A stretch of 64,000 bases of DNA from Streptomyces longisporoflavus (GTDB taxonomy: Bacteria > Actinomycetota > Actinomycetes > Streptomycetales > Streptomycetaceae), in assembly GCF_014649775.1 (NCBI RefSeq), contig NZ_BMTR01000014.1, positions 62,001-126,000 on the forward strand, given 5' to 3'. A program made the translations under genes and the position numbers. The notes under the pieces are model-generated. The model was not told the origin of the DNA. It was given only the letters and a program-made list of their open reading frames with translations, and did not search any database. Below, one piece after another: positions 34,691 through 42,810 of this stretch (within the stretch, counting starts at the first letter, position 1; each line of letters opens with the position of its first letter).

Positions 34691-34930
34691 CTAGCCACCG
34701 ATCAGGTGGTCGAACTCCCCGTCCTTCATCCCGAGCAGCATCGCCTCTATCTCGGCGCGCGTGTAGACCAGCGCCGGACCGTCGGGAAAACGCGAGTTGC
34801 GGACGGCGACATCGCCGCCCGGCAGCTTCGCGAACTCCACGCAGGCACCCTGCGAATTGCTGTGCCTGCTCTTCTGCCAGGCCACCCCATGAAGCTCCGT
34901 GGCAGCCATGCCGTTAAACACGTGGTGCAC
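34691..34930 (-). CDS. DUF397 protein (small WhiJ-partner)
   Basis: A 79-aa protein starting at GTG 34930 with GGGGAG 5 nt upstream. DUF397 hallmarks are W-x-KS-x-x-S (VAWQKSRHSNSQGACVEFA), then VAVRNSRFPDGPALVYTRAE. These small proteins are paired with WhiJ-like regulators and relieve or modify their repression. It carries its own copy of the 30-bp element (35021) plus a good -10 (TATGAT). It is convergent with the ATPase, so all three parts of the cluster are separately transcribed. Confidence 0.9.
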   Translation of the reverse strand: MHHVFNGMAATELHGVAWQKSRHSNSQGACVEFAKLPGGDVAVRNSRFPDGPALVYTRAEIEAMLLGMKDGEFDHLIGG

Positions 34931-35247
34931 AGTCGCTCCCCGGTGATGCAGTGCCTGGTGTGGCTCTAGATGGCTCTAGATGCAGTAGTCAACTGTCCCG
35001 GATCATAGCTGTGTTCACATGCCGATGCATGGGCAGATGCACGTGCACGCGGGGTGTTGCCTTGATTACAGCTCTGTCAGCACCTGCCCAACTCCCCACA
35101 TGCCATGCGAATGCCATCCAGGTCGAAGCGTGCCCGTACTCGTTCTCGTACTCGTGCCCGTACTTGTTCGTGTACTAGGTAGAGACGCACGGGGTGCCCT
35201 TCCTGTTCCAACGTTTACGCGATGGCCTGATGACGACGTGGTGGCGA
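34931..35247. other. 317-bp gap between DUF397 and rpsR genes
   Basis: I see no gene here. It holds the DUF397 promoter region, the 30-bp element at 35021-35050, a direct TGGCTCTAGA duplication near 34970 and a degenerate CGTACT-type repeat tract at about 35128-35175. The tract lies downstream of the rpsR stop. Confidence 0.6.
35002..35050 (-). promoter_or_regulatory. DUF397 promoter with 30-bp element (copy 2)
   Basis: On the minus strand the element (35050 to 35021) runs into ATGCAT, then 17 bp, then TATGAT (35002-35007), a good -10. The element thus covers the -35 region. The leader to the GTG at 34930 would be about 65 nt. It matches the element at 33986-34015. Confidence 0.7.
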
Positions 35248-35487
35248 TCAGCGGGCGGTGCCGTACGGCAGCAGCGCCATCTCCCGCGCGTTCTTGATCG
35301 CCCGGGCGAGGAGCCGCTGCTGCTGGGCGCTGACCTTGGTGACCCGCCGGGAGCGGATCTTCCCCCGGTCCGAGATGAACTTGCGGAGCAGTTCCGTGTC
35401 CTTGTAATCGATGTACGTGACCTTCGCCTGGACCAGCGGGTTGGGGCGCGGTTTCTGGTCGCGCGCGTACGGCTTGCGGGGAGCCAT
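35248..35487 (-). CDS. rpsR: 30S ribosomal protein bS18, zinc-free paralogue
   Basis: A 79-aa bS18 (YIDYKDTELLRKFISDRGKIRSRRVTKVSAQQQ...). It lacks the N-terminal cysteines found in zinc-binding S18, so it is the C-minus paralogue used under zinc starvation. It directly follows the CobW-family gene (adjacent stop and start) and is the last gene of the rpmG-rpmE2-cobW-rpsR operon. Zur control through the box near 37067 is expected from the orthologous S. coelicolor regulon. Confidence 0.95.
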   Translation of the reverse strand: MAPRKPYARDQKPRPNPLVQAKVTYIDYKDTELLRKFISDRGKIRSRRVTKVSAQQQRLLARAIKNAREMALLPYGTAR

Positions 35488-36642
35488 TCAGACCTCCAGG
35501 AGGGTGTCGAAAGCGGGTGGCAGGTGTTTCCAGGCGTCGCGCCCGGCGGCGTACTCCTCGTCGGTGAGGAGGCAGGACTCCAGAACCTCTTCGAGCCCCT
35601 CGCGATCGAGGCCGGGCGAGGTGAAGACCAGGTGCTGGCAGCAGTCGCCGTGCTCCGGATGCCAGTCGAGCGCCGCCGCGGCGCGCCGCACCGGCGGCAC
35701 CATCTCCCACGCGGCATCCGGCAGCGAGACCAGCCAGGGCCCCGCGCTCTCCACACAGAGCGCACCGCCCGCCGCGTCCCAGCCGAGCAGCGTGTCCGGA
35801 TGGTCGGCCAGCCAGAACCGCCCCCGGCTGCGGGCCGCCGCGCAGGTCAGGTCCTCCAAAGCCTGATAGAGCCGCTCCGGGTGGAAGGGCCGGTCCCGGT
35901 GCCATACGAGGGTGGCGACCCCCGCCTCGTCGGCGTCGGTCGGCAGCAGCGCGCAGGACGGATGCTGGGCCGCGGCGGCCGCCTCGACGTCGAAGCCGCC
36001 GAGCGCCGCGCCCGCCAGGTCCCCGTGACCGCTGATCGGGACCTGGCGGGCAGTCGGGTGGAGCTGCGCGAGAAGCGCGCGGTCCTCGTCATCGGCCTCG
36101 GGAGAGTCCGCGAGGGCGAGCACCGGGGCGTATTCGAGCTGGCGGGCCCAGGTGTCGGCGACCGTGCGCTGATCGGTGGGCGCCGCGGCGAGACCGGCCT
36201 CCATGAGGTCGTCGCCGTTGCCGAGGTACGGCAGCAGGAGCGCCGGATCGACGGCCGTGATCACGCCGCTCAGCCGCAGCCCCTCGTGCACGTGCGCCGC
36301 GATCACCTCGGCCATCGCCTTGGGCTCGACGGAGTCCCACAGCTCGACGACCGCGAGCCGGGTGAGACCGGAGTCCGCGAGCCGTTCGAGCTCGGGCACC
36401 AGATCCTCGCGCAGGGCGCAGCAGGCACAGTCGTTGACCAGCGGCGCATCGCCGGTGGAGAGCACTCCGGTGGCGTCGCGCACCGTACGTACGACTGTGC
36501 CCTGCACGGCCGTCGCCAGGTCGTGGTGGAGTGCCACGCTGCCGGGGACGGTGGCGAGGAGCCGCTCGACGGCCTGCCTTCGGGCGTCGGAGTGCAGGCC
36601 GCCGACGATCGCGATGTCCATCGCTGTCTCTGCCGGGCTCAT
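35488..36642 (-). CDS. CobW/YciC-family zinc-response protein with degenerate P-loop
   Basis: A 384-aa COG0523-family protein in a zinc-starvation operon. The metal motif CxCC is Cys72-Ala-Cys74-Cys75 in NDCACCALRED, and the C-terminal CobW domain includes LVWHRDRPFHPERLYQAL and GDCCQHLVFTSPG. The usual Walker A (GxxGxGKT) is replaced by VGGLHSDARRQAVERLL with no Lys-Thr, so GTP binding is doubtful. It starts at 36642, overlapping the rpmE2 stop (ATGA). Family members are proposed zinc metallochaperones; this one may deliver or sense zinc without GTPase activity. Confidence 0.88.
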   Translation of the reverse strand: MSPAETAMDIAIVGGLHSDARRQAVERLLATVPGSVALHHDLATAVQGTVVRTVRDATGVLSTGDAPLVNDCACCALREDLVPELERLADSGLTRLAVVELWDSVEPKAMAEVIAAHVHEGLRLSGVITAVDPALLLPYLGNGDDLMEAGLAAAPTDQRTVADTWARQLEYAPVLALADSPEADDEDRALLAQLHPTARQVPISGHGDLAGAALGGFDVEAAAAAQHPSCALLPTDADEAGVATLVWHRDRPFHPERLYQALEDLTCAAARSRGRFWLADHPDTLLGWDAAGGALCVESAGPWLVSLPDAAWEMVPPVRRAAAALDWHPEHGDCCQHLVFTSPGLDREGLEEVLESCLLTDEEYAAGRDAWKHLPPAFDTLLEV

Positions 36643-36884
36643 CGCGCGCCGTAGCGGCGCTCGAAGCGCTCCACGCGTCCCGCGGTGTCAAGGACCTTGG
36701 CCGTGCCCGTGTAGTAGGGGTGGCTCGCCGACGAGACCTCGACGTCGATGACGGGGTAGGTGCGCCCGTCCTCCCAGTCGATCGTCTTCTCGCTGGTCGC
36801 GGTGGGCCGGGTGAGGAAGGCGAAGCCCGCGGACTTGTCGCGGAAGACGACGGGGCCGTACGGCGGGTGGATGTCCTTGCGCAT
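36639..36884 (-). CDS. rpmE2: 50S ribosomal protein bL31 type B (zinc-free)
   Basis: An 81-aa type B bL31 (MRKDIHPPYGPVVFRDKSAG, then DVEVSSASHPYYTGTAKVLDT). It has none of the cysteines of zinc-binding type A, fitting replacement of L31 when zinc is short so that ribosomal zinc can be reused. It begins 5 nt after the rpmG stop and overlaps the CobW gene. It is the second gene of the operon. Confidence 0.97.
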   Translation of the reverse strand: MRKDIHPPYGPVVFRDKSAGFAFLTRPTATSEKTIDWEDGRTYPVIDVEVSSASHPYYTGTAKVLDTAGRVERFERRYGAR

Positions 36885-36889
36885 GGTGA

Positions 36890-37054
36890 TCAGCGCTCCT
36901 CTCGGAAATCGACGTGGCGCCCGACGACCGGGTCGTACTTGCGCAGCGTCATGCGGTCGGGGTCGTTACGGCGGTTCTTGCGGGTGACGTACGTGTAGCC
37001 CGTTCCGGCCGTGGACCGGAGCTTGATGACGGGGCGGAGTTCGTTGCGAGCCAT
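36890..37054 (-). CDS. rpmG: 50S ribosomal protein bL33, zinc-free paralogue
   Basis: A 54-aa bL33 (MARNELRPVIKLRSTAGTGY, then VTRKNRRNDPDRMTLRKYDP). There are no CxxC pairs, so it is the zinc-independent form. It heads the leftward operon and diverges from rpmB, with the candidate Zur box about 13 bp upstream of its start. It is short but fully typical of the family. Confidence 0.95.
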   Translation of the reverse strand: MARNELRPVIKLRSTAGTGYTYVTRKNRRNDPDRMTLRKYDPVVGRHVDFREER

Positions 37055-37066
37055 GGCGCTAGTGTA

Positions 37067-37087
37067 TGAAAATGAATCCCGTTTTCA
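37067..37087. promoter_or_regulatory. Candidate Zur box between rpmG and rpmB operons
   Basis: TGAAAA and TTTTCA are separated by 9 bp in an AT-rich island within GC-rich DNA, at the divergent start of two zinc-free ribosomal operons. Zur-repressed promoters in Streptomyces contain similar TGAAAAtga...TTTTCA palindromes. Binding of Zur here is inferred from gene content and this motif. Confidence 0.75.
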
Positions 37088-37136
37088 AAACGGTTCCGCG
37101 AGGGGCCTCGCCCCCACGTCAGAGAGGTGCGTCACC

Positions 37137-37373
37137 ATGTCCGCCCACTGCCAGCTGACCGGCGCCACGCCGGGCTTCGGCAACCAGATCTCCCATTCGC
37201 ACCGGCGCACGTCACGCCGGTTCGACGTCAACGTCCAGCGCAAGCGCTACTGGCTGCCGAGCGAGGGCCGCTATGTGCGGCTGCGGCTCAGCGCCAAGGG
37301 CATCAAGACCGTCGACTCCATCGGCGTCGAGGCCGCCGTGGCCAGGATCCGTGCGCGTGGAGTGAGGGTCTGA
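37137..37373 (+). CDS. rpmB: 50S ribosomal protein bL28, zinc-free paralogue
   Basis: A 78-aa bL28 (MSAHCQLTGATPGFGNQISH, RRFDVNVQRKRYWLPSEGR). Only one Cys is present near the N-terminus, so a full zinc site cannot form. It starts at ATG 37137 and its stop overlaps the S14 start. It is the first gene of the rightward half of the Zur-type regulon. Confidence 0.95.
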   Translation: MSAHCQLTGATPGFGNQISHSHRRTSRRFDVNVQRKRYWLPSEGRYVRLRLSAKGIKTVDSIGVEAAVARIRARGVRV

Positions 37374-37678
37374 TGGCCAAGAAGAGCAAGATCGCGAAGA
37401 ACGAGAAGCGGCGCGAGATCGTCGCGCGGTACGCCGCGCGCCGGGCCGAGCTGAAGGAGATCATCCGCCGCCCCGGAACTTCGGATGCCGAACGCCACGC
37501 CGCTCAGGCGGAGTTGGCCGGGCAGCCGCGGGACGCGAGCGCGACGCGCGTACGCAATCGGGACAGCGTCGACGGGCGTCCGCGCGGATACGTGGGGAAG
37601 TTCGGCCTCTCCAGGGTCAAACTGCGTGACCAAGCGCACGCCGGTTTTCTCCCCGGGGTGCGCAAGTCGTCCTGGTAG
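37373..37678 (+). CDS. rpsN: 30S ribosomal protein uS14, zinc-free paralogue
   Basis: A 101-aa uS14 of the long type (MAKKSKIAKNEKRREIVARY, ending GFLPGVRKSSW). It lacks the CxxC-x12-CxxC zinc motif of the short housekeeping form. The ATG overlaps the rpmB stop. In Bacillus and Streptomyces this protein lets new 30S subunits assemble without zinc. Confidence 0.95.
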   Translation: MAKKSKIAKNEKRREIVARYAARRAELKEIIRRPGTSDAERHAAQAELAGQPRDASATRVRNRDSVDGRPRGYVGKFGLSRVKLRDQAHAGFLPGVRKSSW

Positions 37679-37749
37679 CTTGGCGCGCGATTCACCGACC
37701 TGCTCCGAGGGTCGTGCAGGTGTCGGCCAGGGCGTCTAGGGGGACTTCA

Positions 37750-38277
37750 GTGCGGATGCACGTCCGGAACGTACGTATCGGTGCCGCGGCGGCGGGCCTT
37801 GTCGCCGCCCTTGCCCTGACCGGTTGCAGCAGTGACGGCGGCGACGGTGGGGACGAGGGCAAGGACAAGGGGTCGGCGGGGTCCTCCGCCGGGGCCGAGG
37901 GCTCGTCCGACGCGGATGCGCCGGACGAGGGCTCCGACCCGGGGTCCGACTCCGGCTCTGACTCCGGTGCGAAGGACGGCAGCTCCGAGGGCAGCTGGGT
38001 CGCCACCTCCGGCGGGAATCCGCTCGCGCTGGTCATCGCCGGGAAGCAGGCGACGCTGCTCGGCGAGAACGTCCTGTGCAGTGGTACCACCGCGGGCGAC
38101 GCGCTCAAGCTCAAGTGCGCCAAGGGCGACTCGACTCGCACCGACGGCACGGTCGAGTCCGTCAACGGGACGTCCATGACGGTGTCCTGGCAGGGCGCGG
38201 GCAAGGATCAGTTCACGAAGACCGAGGGCGGGAAGCTGCCCGAGGGGCTGCCTACGGCGGGGCTTCCGCAGTCCTGA
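37750..38277 (+). CDS. Small secreted lipoprotein
   Basis: A 175-aa precursor. The signal peptide has the basic start VRMHVRNVRIG, a hydrophobic core and the lipobox LTGC (Cys near residue 30). An acidic Ser/Asp/Gly linker (about residues 32-80) leads to a compact beta-rich domain (GNPLALVIAGKQATLLGENVLCSGT...) with a likely disulfide pair. GTG 37750 is preceded by a G-rich ribosome site (AGGGGGA); ATG 37756 is also possible. The family is widespread but uncharacterised. The stop lies in an 18-bp tandem repeat. Confidence 0.8.
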   Translation: MRMHVRNVRIGAAAAGLVAALALTGCSSDGGDGGDEGKDKGSAGSSAGAEGSSDADAPDEGSDPGSDSGSDSGAKDGSSEGSWVATSGGNPLALVIAGKQATLLGENVLCSGTTAGDALKLKCAKGDSTRTDGTVESVNGTSMTVSWQGAGKDQFTKTEGGKLPEGLPTAGLPQS

Positions 38278-38330
38278 GCCTTGCTTCAGTCCTGAGCCTT
38301 GCTTCAGTCCTGAGTCTTGCCTTGTCCTGA
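38269..38330 (+). repeat. 18-bp tandem repeat spanning the lipoprotein stop
   Basis: CAGTCCTGAGCCTTGCTT at 38269-38286 is repeated at 38287-38304 and, imperfectly, from 38305 onward. The first copy contains the last two codons and the TGA of the lipoprotein gene. Confidence 0.85.
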
Positions 38331-38341
38331 AGTGTGCGCGG

Positions 38342-40591
38342 CTAGCGGGTCGTGGGGCCTTGTTCGGGGTCCTGCGGCCCGCTTTCCTTTCGGGCGCCCG
38401 ACCCGGAATCGGCGCCTGTCTCCGAGCCGTCCACCAGCATGGGCGGGGGCGCTGTGTCCAGGGCGTCCGAGAGTTCCTCCAGGGTCGTGAGCAGGAGGCC
38501 CGCTCCTCTGCGTACGACCCGGTCGGGCACGCCCTCGCCGTCCCACTCGTCCAGCGCCTCGCGTACCGCTTCCCACTTCGGGACTCGGCGTTCGCGTACG
38601 GCCTTCGCGCCGTCCTCGGTCGACTTGCGCAGGGCCTCCGCGAGGCGGGCGGCGGCGGGGACGGGGGTCGCGTCGCGGTCCGGGAGATGGGCCTCCATCA
38701 GCATGGCGACGCGGCCGAATTGGGCGAGGGCGTCCTCGGCGTCCGCGGCCGACGCGCGGGAGAGCCCACGGTGGCGCACCGGTTCGTTCTTGGCCCGGGC
38801 GACCGCCTCCAGCCAGGCGATACGGGCGTCGCGGGCGGCGAGGAGCGCACCCCGGACGTCCGGGCATGAGCTGCCGTCGGGGTCGGCGTAGCGGCTGACG
38901 ACCGCGGAGGCGTAGCGGCCGTCCGCCACCAGCCAGTCGGCCAGGCGGTTGCGCAGGCGCGGGGTCTCCCAGGCCGGGTACAGGGCGTACGCGATCATCG
39001 CGAGGATGCCGCCGATGAGCGTGAGGACGACGCGTTCCGGGACCGTCTGCGTCCACTGCTCGCCGCCCATGCCGAGCAGGAACACGACGTACGCGGCGAC
39101 GCAGGCCTGGGCGGCGACCTGGCCCGTGCGCATCAGCAGGTACATCATCCCGGCGCAGAGCACGGCGAGTGCCGCGGAGAGTTCGGTGCCGGGGCTTGCG
39201 AGCCGCACCAGGCCCGTGGCCAGCGCGACGCCCACGAGGGTGCCGCCGAAGCGGGCCACCGCGCGGGAGTACGTCTGGGAGAAGTCCGGCCGCATGATCA
39301 TGACGGAGGCCATGGGGGCCCAGTAGCCGTGGCCGAGAGGGAGCCAGGTGCCGAGGAGGTAGCCGGCGGCGGCCACCGCGGTGACGCGGATCGCGTGGCG
39401 GGTGACGGGCGATTCGTGGCGCCGGCGGAGTTCGGTCCGCACGGCGCGGAGGGCCATGGGGAACAGGGCGGGGAAGGTGGGGCGGAGGAGGGGGGTGGGG
39501 GTCGGGGTGCCCTTTTCCGTGGCGGTGGAAGTTTTGGTGGGGGTGGAAGTCGGGGTGGGGGTGGCTTCGGATTCTGTTGTGGCGGTGAGGGCGGCGGCCT
39601 TGTCGGGGGGTTTGCCGGCGGTTTCGACCACGTCGCGCAGGAGTGCCGACAGGCGTTTCGCCGCTCTTTGGGCCGGGCCCGTGAGGATCGCCCCGGTGTC
39701 CGGGGTCCGCAGGGTGGCCACGGCCGCGGGCGGGATCTTCAGCGGTTCGCCCTGTCGGATCGCCCTGGCCGCCGCGTCCAGGATGGCGCCCGCAGCGGCC
39801 AGGATCTCGCGTACGCGGTCGCGTTCCTCGCCCTCTTCCGGTACGCCGACCGCCGGGTCGGCCAGGGAGGCGAGTACCGGACGGATGCGTTCCGCCAGGC
39901 CGCGGGCGCCGTGGAGCTCGGCGGGGCGGGTGCGGGCCTGGCGCGGGGTGATGGTCGCCGCGTCGCGGGCCGCCATCAGGGGCTCCGGGTCGAAGTCGGC
40001 GTGGGGGTCGTGGCGCAGGCGGCGGGCGTAGTCGGCCTCGGCGGCGAGCGCGTCGGCGAGGGCGTCTCGGTGGGCGCCCCATCTGCGTACGGGGAGAAGG
40101 ACGACGAGGGCGGCCTGGACGGCGCCGCCCACCACCATCATCGCGGCGTGGCCAGCCGCGGCGGCGAGGGAGCCGGGGAGGGTGACCGTGACAAGCATGA
40201 TCGCGACGTTGGAGGAGGCGATGATGCCGACGGTCGGGCCCGCGGCCCAGCTCAGGCCCGAGAGGAAGGCCCAGAGGGCGAGGAGGGCGAGGAAGAGGAG
40301 GGTGTGGGAGCCGGTGAGGTAGCCGAGGAAGGTGGAGACGGCGAGGCTCGTGCCGGAGGCCAGCGCCAGTTCCGGGCGGGGGCGCCAGCTGCGTTGGAAG
40401 GTGGCGATGGCTGCCTGGAAGGCGCCGAATGCCGAGCTGGCGGCTACGGCGGGGCCGAAGAGGGTGAGGCTGACGCCGATGACGATGGCGAGGCCGGCGG
40501 CGCCGCGGAGGGCGATAAGCGGTTCAAGCCGCTTCCGCTCGACGGTCAACCCCGAGCGGCCAGTCTCCTTCAGCGCCCGAAGCCAGGTCAC
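38342..40591 (-). CDS. FUSC-family membrane protein
   Basis: A 749-aa protein with two blocks of about six membrane helices (residues about 28-170 and 395-535). Each block is of the fusaric-acid-resistance (FUSC/YccS) type, separated by a soluble region. The centre (about residues 345-375) is a Thr/Pro/Lys tract with TPT repeats. The second block has the FUSC segment GYWAPMASVMIMRPDFSQTY. FUSC proteins are proposed efflux components for aromatic acids; here no membrane-fusion partner is adjacent. The C-terminal ~200 residues are cytoplasmic and helical. It ends before an 18-bp repeat array of the convergent gene. Confidence 0.85.
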   Translation of the reverse strand: MTWLRALKETGRSGLTVERKRLEPLIALRGAAGLAIVIGVSLTLFGPAVAASSAFGAFQAAIATFQRSWRPRPELALASGTSLAVSTFLGYLTGSHTLLFLALLALWAFLSGLSWAAGPTVGIIASSNVAIMLVTVTLPGSLAAAAGHAAMMVVGGAVQAALVVLLPVRRWGAHRDALADALAAEADYARRLRHDPHADFDPEPLMAARDAATITPRQARTRPAELHGARGLAERIRPVLASLADPAVGVPEEGEERDRVREILAAAGAILDAAARAIRQGEPLKIPPAAVATLRTPDTGAILTGPAQRAAKRLSALLRDVVETAGKPPDKAAALTATTESEATPTPTSTPTKTSTATEKGTPTPTPLLRPTFPALFPMALRAVRTELRRRHESPVTRHAIRVTAVAAAGYLLGTWLPLGHGYWAPMASVMIMRPDFSQTYSRAVARFGGTLVGVALATGLVRLASPGTELSAALAVLCAGMMYLLMRTGQVAAQACVAAYVVFLLGMGGEQWTQTVPERVVLTLIGGILAMIAYALYPAWETPRLRNRLADWLVADGRYASAVVSRYADPDGSSCPDVRGALLAARDARIAWLEAVARAKNEPVRHRGLSRASAADAEDALAQFGRVAMLMEAHLPDRDATPVPAAARLAEALRKSTEDGAKAVRERRVPKWEAVREALDEWDGEGVPDRVVRRGAGLLLTTLEELSDALDTAPPPMLVDGSETGADSGSGARKESGPQDPEQGPTTR

Positions 40592-40713
40592 TCTGTGATG
40601 ATACGGGGCATATCAGACTCAGGGTGGACGCGGGGCCATCGGGCGTGCGGGCGGGAGAGCCTGTTCGCCCAGAGGCAACCGCAGGGCAAGTCAGCGACCG
40701 GCGCACGGAAGAG

Positions 40714-41883
40714 CTACCTCGCCCGCCCCACCCGCACCGCATCCGCCGCCGCCGCCCCCTCGACCCAGCCCGCATAATCCGTCACACCCCGCACCCGAGT
40801 GGTCGACGTCTCCGGAAACAGCCGCTCCGCGTGAGAGGCGACGGCCACGTCCCTCGCCGCAAGCACCGGCAACAGCTCACCCGCGTCCGGAGCGGCCTCC
40901 GCGGTGGCACCCTCCGCCGCCGCTGCCAGACGAGCGCCGAGGCGGTCTGCGTACGCCAGCAGGAACGCCTGACGGAACGTCTTCGTCCGCTTCCGGCCCC
41001 CCGCCCGCTGCCCCGCCTCCGCCTTCGTCATCGCCGCCGTGCCCTGCACCAGGAGGGAGGTGTGCAGGAGTTCGACCGCCTCCAGGTCGGACTCGAAGCC
41101 GACGACGGTCGAGAAGCCGTACGCCTCGTTCCACACCGCGCGGCAGCGATTCGCGGTGGCCACCGCGTCCAGGAGGATCGCCTTCGCCGTCTCGTACGGG
41201 GCATCCACGCCGATACGGCAGGCACCGGGAGTGTCCTTGGCATGGCTGCGCGACGCGAGCAGCGCCTCGTCGATGGTGTGCCTGGCCATCAGCTCCTGCG
41301 CCTTGGCGGTGAGCGCCTCCGCCTCCTCGGGGAACCCCGTGGCCTCGGCCTTGGCCAGCAGGGCGCGGATACGGGTGAGGATGCGGGGCTCCTGGTGACC
41401 GGGCGGCGGTGGCGCGTGGAGCGGGGAGCCGGGTGCGGGCCCCACCGGCTCGATCGCGGGCAGCCGCAGGAGGAGGCGGTAGAGGGCGAGGACCGTGGAG
41501 GCCCGCGAGAAACGGTCCGGCTCCGGCTTCGGACCGGCCTGCGGGGCAAGCTCGGCCAGCTGTGCCCGCCAACGGGGCGGAAGCGTGTCGCCGTACCGCC
41601 GGGTCTCCGAGATGATCAGCTCGGCGGCAAGGCGCGCCTGCTGGTCCCGGTCGGTTCCGTGCGCGACGTCGTCCCTGGCGCGGCCGACCATACGTATGAC
41701 GTCCGCGGGCTGCCAGCCCCGCTCCCAGGCGCGCCGCACCAGCTCCTCGCCCCGGCGCCACAGCTCCGCGTCCGCTTCGGGCGCCGCCGCGAGGAGGGAC
41801 GCGCCGGTGTCGAGGCCCTCGTCGCCGTCCGCGTACAGCGCCGCCGCGAACGCCTTGTCGATCACCTCGGTCACCGGATCCAT
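40714..41883 (-). CDS. DUF2786 protein
   Basis: A 389-aa soluble protein. An N-terminal helical region (about 1-140) and a Pro-rich hinge (PAPGSPLHAPPPPGHQEP) are followed by the DUF2786 domain (ILTRIRALLAKAEATGFPEE, then ALTAKAQELMARHTIDEALL, about residues 165-210). A C-terminal part has conserved positions typical of such proteins (KTFRQAFLLAYADRLG). The function is unknown. It faces the FUSC gene on the same strand and diverges from the MacB-like ABC pair. Confidence 0.82.
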   Translation of the reverse strand: MDPVTEVIDKAFAAALYADGDEGLDTGASLLAAAPEADAELWRRGEELVRRAWERGWQPADVIRMVGRARDDVAHGTDRDQQARLAAELIISETRRYGDTLPPRWRAQLAELAPQAGPKPEPDRFSRASTVLALYRLLLRLPAIEPVGPAPGSPLHAPPPPGHQEPRILTRIRALLAKAEATGFPEEAEALTAKAQELMARHTIDEALLASRSHAKDTPGACRIGVDAPYETAKAILLDAVATANRCRAVWNEAYGFSTVVGFESDLEAVELLHTSLLVQGTAAMTKAEAGQRAGGRKRTKTFRQAFLLAYADRLGARLAAAAEGATAEAAPDAGELLPVLAARDVAVASHAERLFPETSTTRVRGVTDYAGWVEGAAAADAVRVGRAR

Positions 41884-41967
41884 ACGTCAAGGGTATGGCT
41901 GGCCATACCCCGGGGACGCCCCCCAGTGGTCGTGCCCGACGAGGCGCCGAACGGTTGGGTTGAGGCC

Positions 41968-42810
41968 ATGACCTCAACTGCCGTACGGCTCACCGCCGTC
42001 CGCCGCCGCTACCGTGACGTGACCGCCCTCGACGGCGTCGACCTCGCGATACGTGCAGGCACCTTCACCGCGATCATGGGCCCTTCCGGCTCCGGCAAGT
42101 CGACGCTGCTGCAGTGCGCCGCCGGCCTGGACCGGCCGACCTCCGGGACGGTGGAGGTGGGCGGTACGGAGCTGACGGGGCTGAGCGAGCGGCGGCTGAC
42201 CCTGCTGCGGCGGGACCGCATCGGCTTCGTCTTCCAGTCCTTCAACCTCCTCCCGTCGCTCACCGCCGCCCAGAACGTCGCCCTGCCCCTGCGTCTCGCG
42301 GGCCGCAGACCTTCGCGTACGCAGGTGAAAGACGCGCTGGGTCACGTGGGCCTAGCCGACCGGGCCCGACACCGCCCCGGAGAGCTTTCGGGCGGCCAGC
42401 AGCAGCGCGTGGCCCTGGCGCGGGCGCTGGTCACGCGCCCCGCGGTCCTCTTCGGCGACGAGCCGACCGGCGCGCTCGACACGACGACCAGCCGTGAAGT
42501 CCTTTCACTGCTGCGGCAGTTGGTGGACGAGGAGGGGCAGACCACGGTGATGGTCACACATGATCCGGTGGCGGCGTCGTACGCCGACCGGGTGGTGTTC
42601 CTGGTCGACGGCCGAATCTCCGATGAGGTGTTTGCGCCGAGTGCGGGCGAGGTGGCCCGGCGGATGGCGGGGCTGGAGTCGGGGACGGCTCCGGGCGCCC
42701 GCACTTCTGATGCCGCGGGCGACGCGCCGACGCCGAAGTCCATTTCGAAGCCCATGTCGAAGTCAATGTCGAAGTCAACGCCGAAGTCGATGATCGCGGG
42801 TGGTCGCTGA
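41968..42810 (+). CDS. ABC transporter ATP-binding protein (MacB/LolD-like)
   Basis: A 280-aa ATPase. Walker A GPSGSGKST is near residue 38, Q-loop FQSFNLLPS near 87, signature LSGGQQQRVALARAL near 141 and Walker B VLFGDEPTGALD near 160. It belongs to the MacB/LolD class that works with FtsX-like permeases, and its stop overlaps the permease ATG. The last ~22 residues are a low-complexity KS/SM tail encoded by about five 12-bp units ending near the stop; this tail is not part of the family fold. Confidence 0.92.
   Translation: MTSTAVRLTAVRRRYRDVTALDGVDLAIRAGTFTAIMGPSGSGKSTLLQCAAGLDRPTSGTVEVGGTELTGLSERRLTLLRRDRIGFVFQSFNLLPSLTAAQNVALPLRLAGRRPSRTQVKDALGHVGLADRARHRPGELSGGQQQRVALARALVTRPAVLFGDEPTGALDTTTSREVLSLLRQLVDEEGQTTVMVTHDPVAASYADRVVFLVDGRISDEVFAPSAGEVARRMAGLESGTAPGARTSDAAGDAPTPKSISKPMSKSMSKSTPKSMIAGGR
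42735..42793 (+). repeat. 12-bp tandem repeat encoding the KSMSK-type tail
   Basis: Degenerate units of the form TCGAAGTCAATG encode SK-P/S-M repeats at the C-terminus of the ABC ATPase. The array ends 15 bp before the stop. Confidence 0.75.

Noticed and set aside
33986..35050. Insertion-sequence terminal repeats
   Set aside because: The inverted 30-bp pair encloses an ATPase and a DUF397 gene but no transposase or target duplication. Regulatory function fits better.
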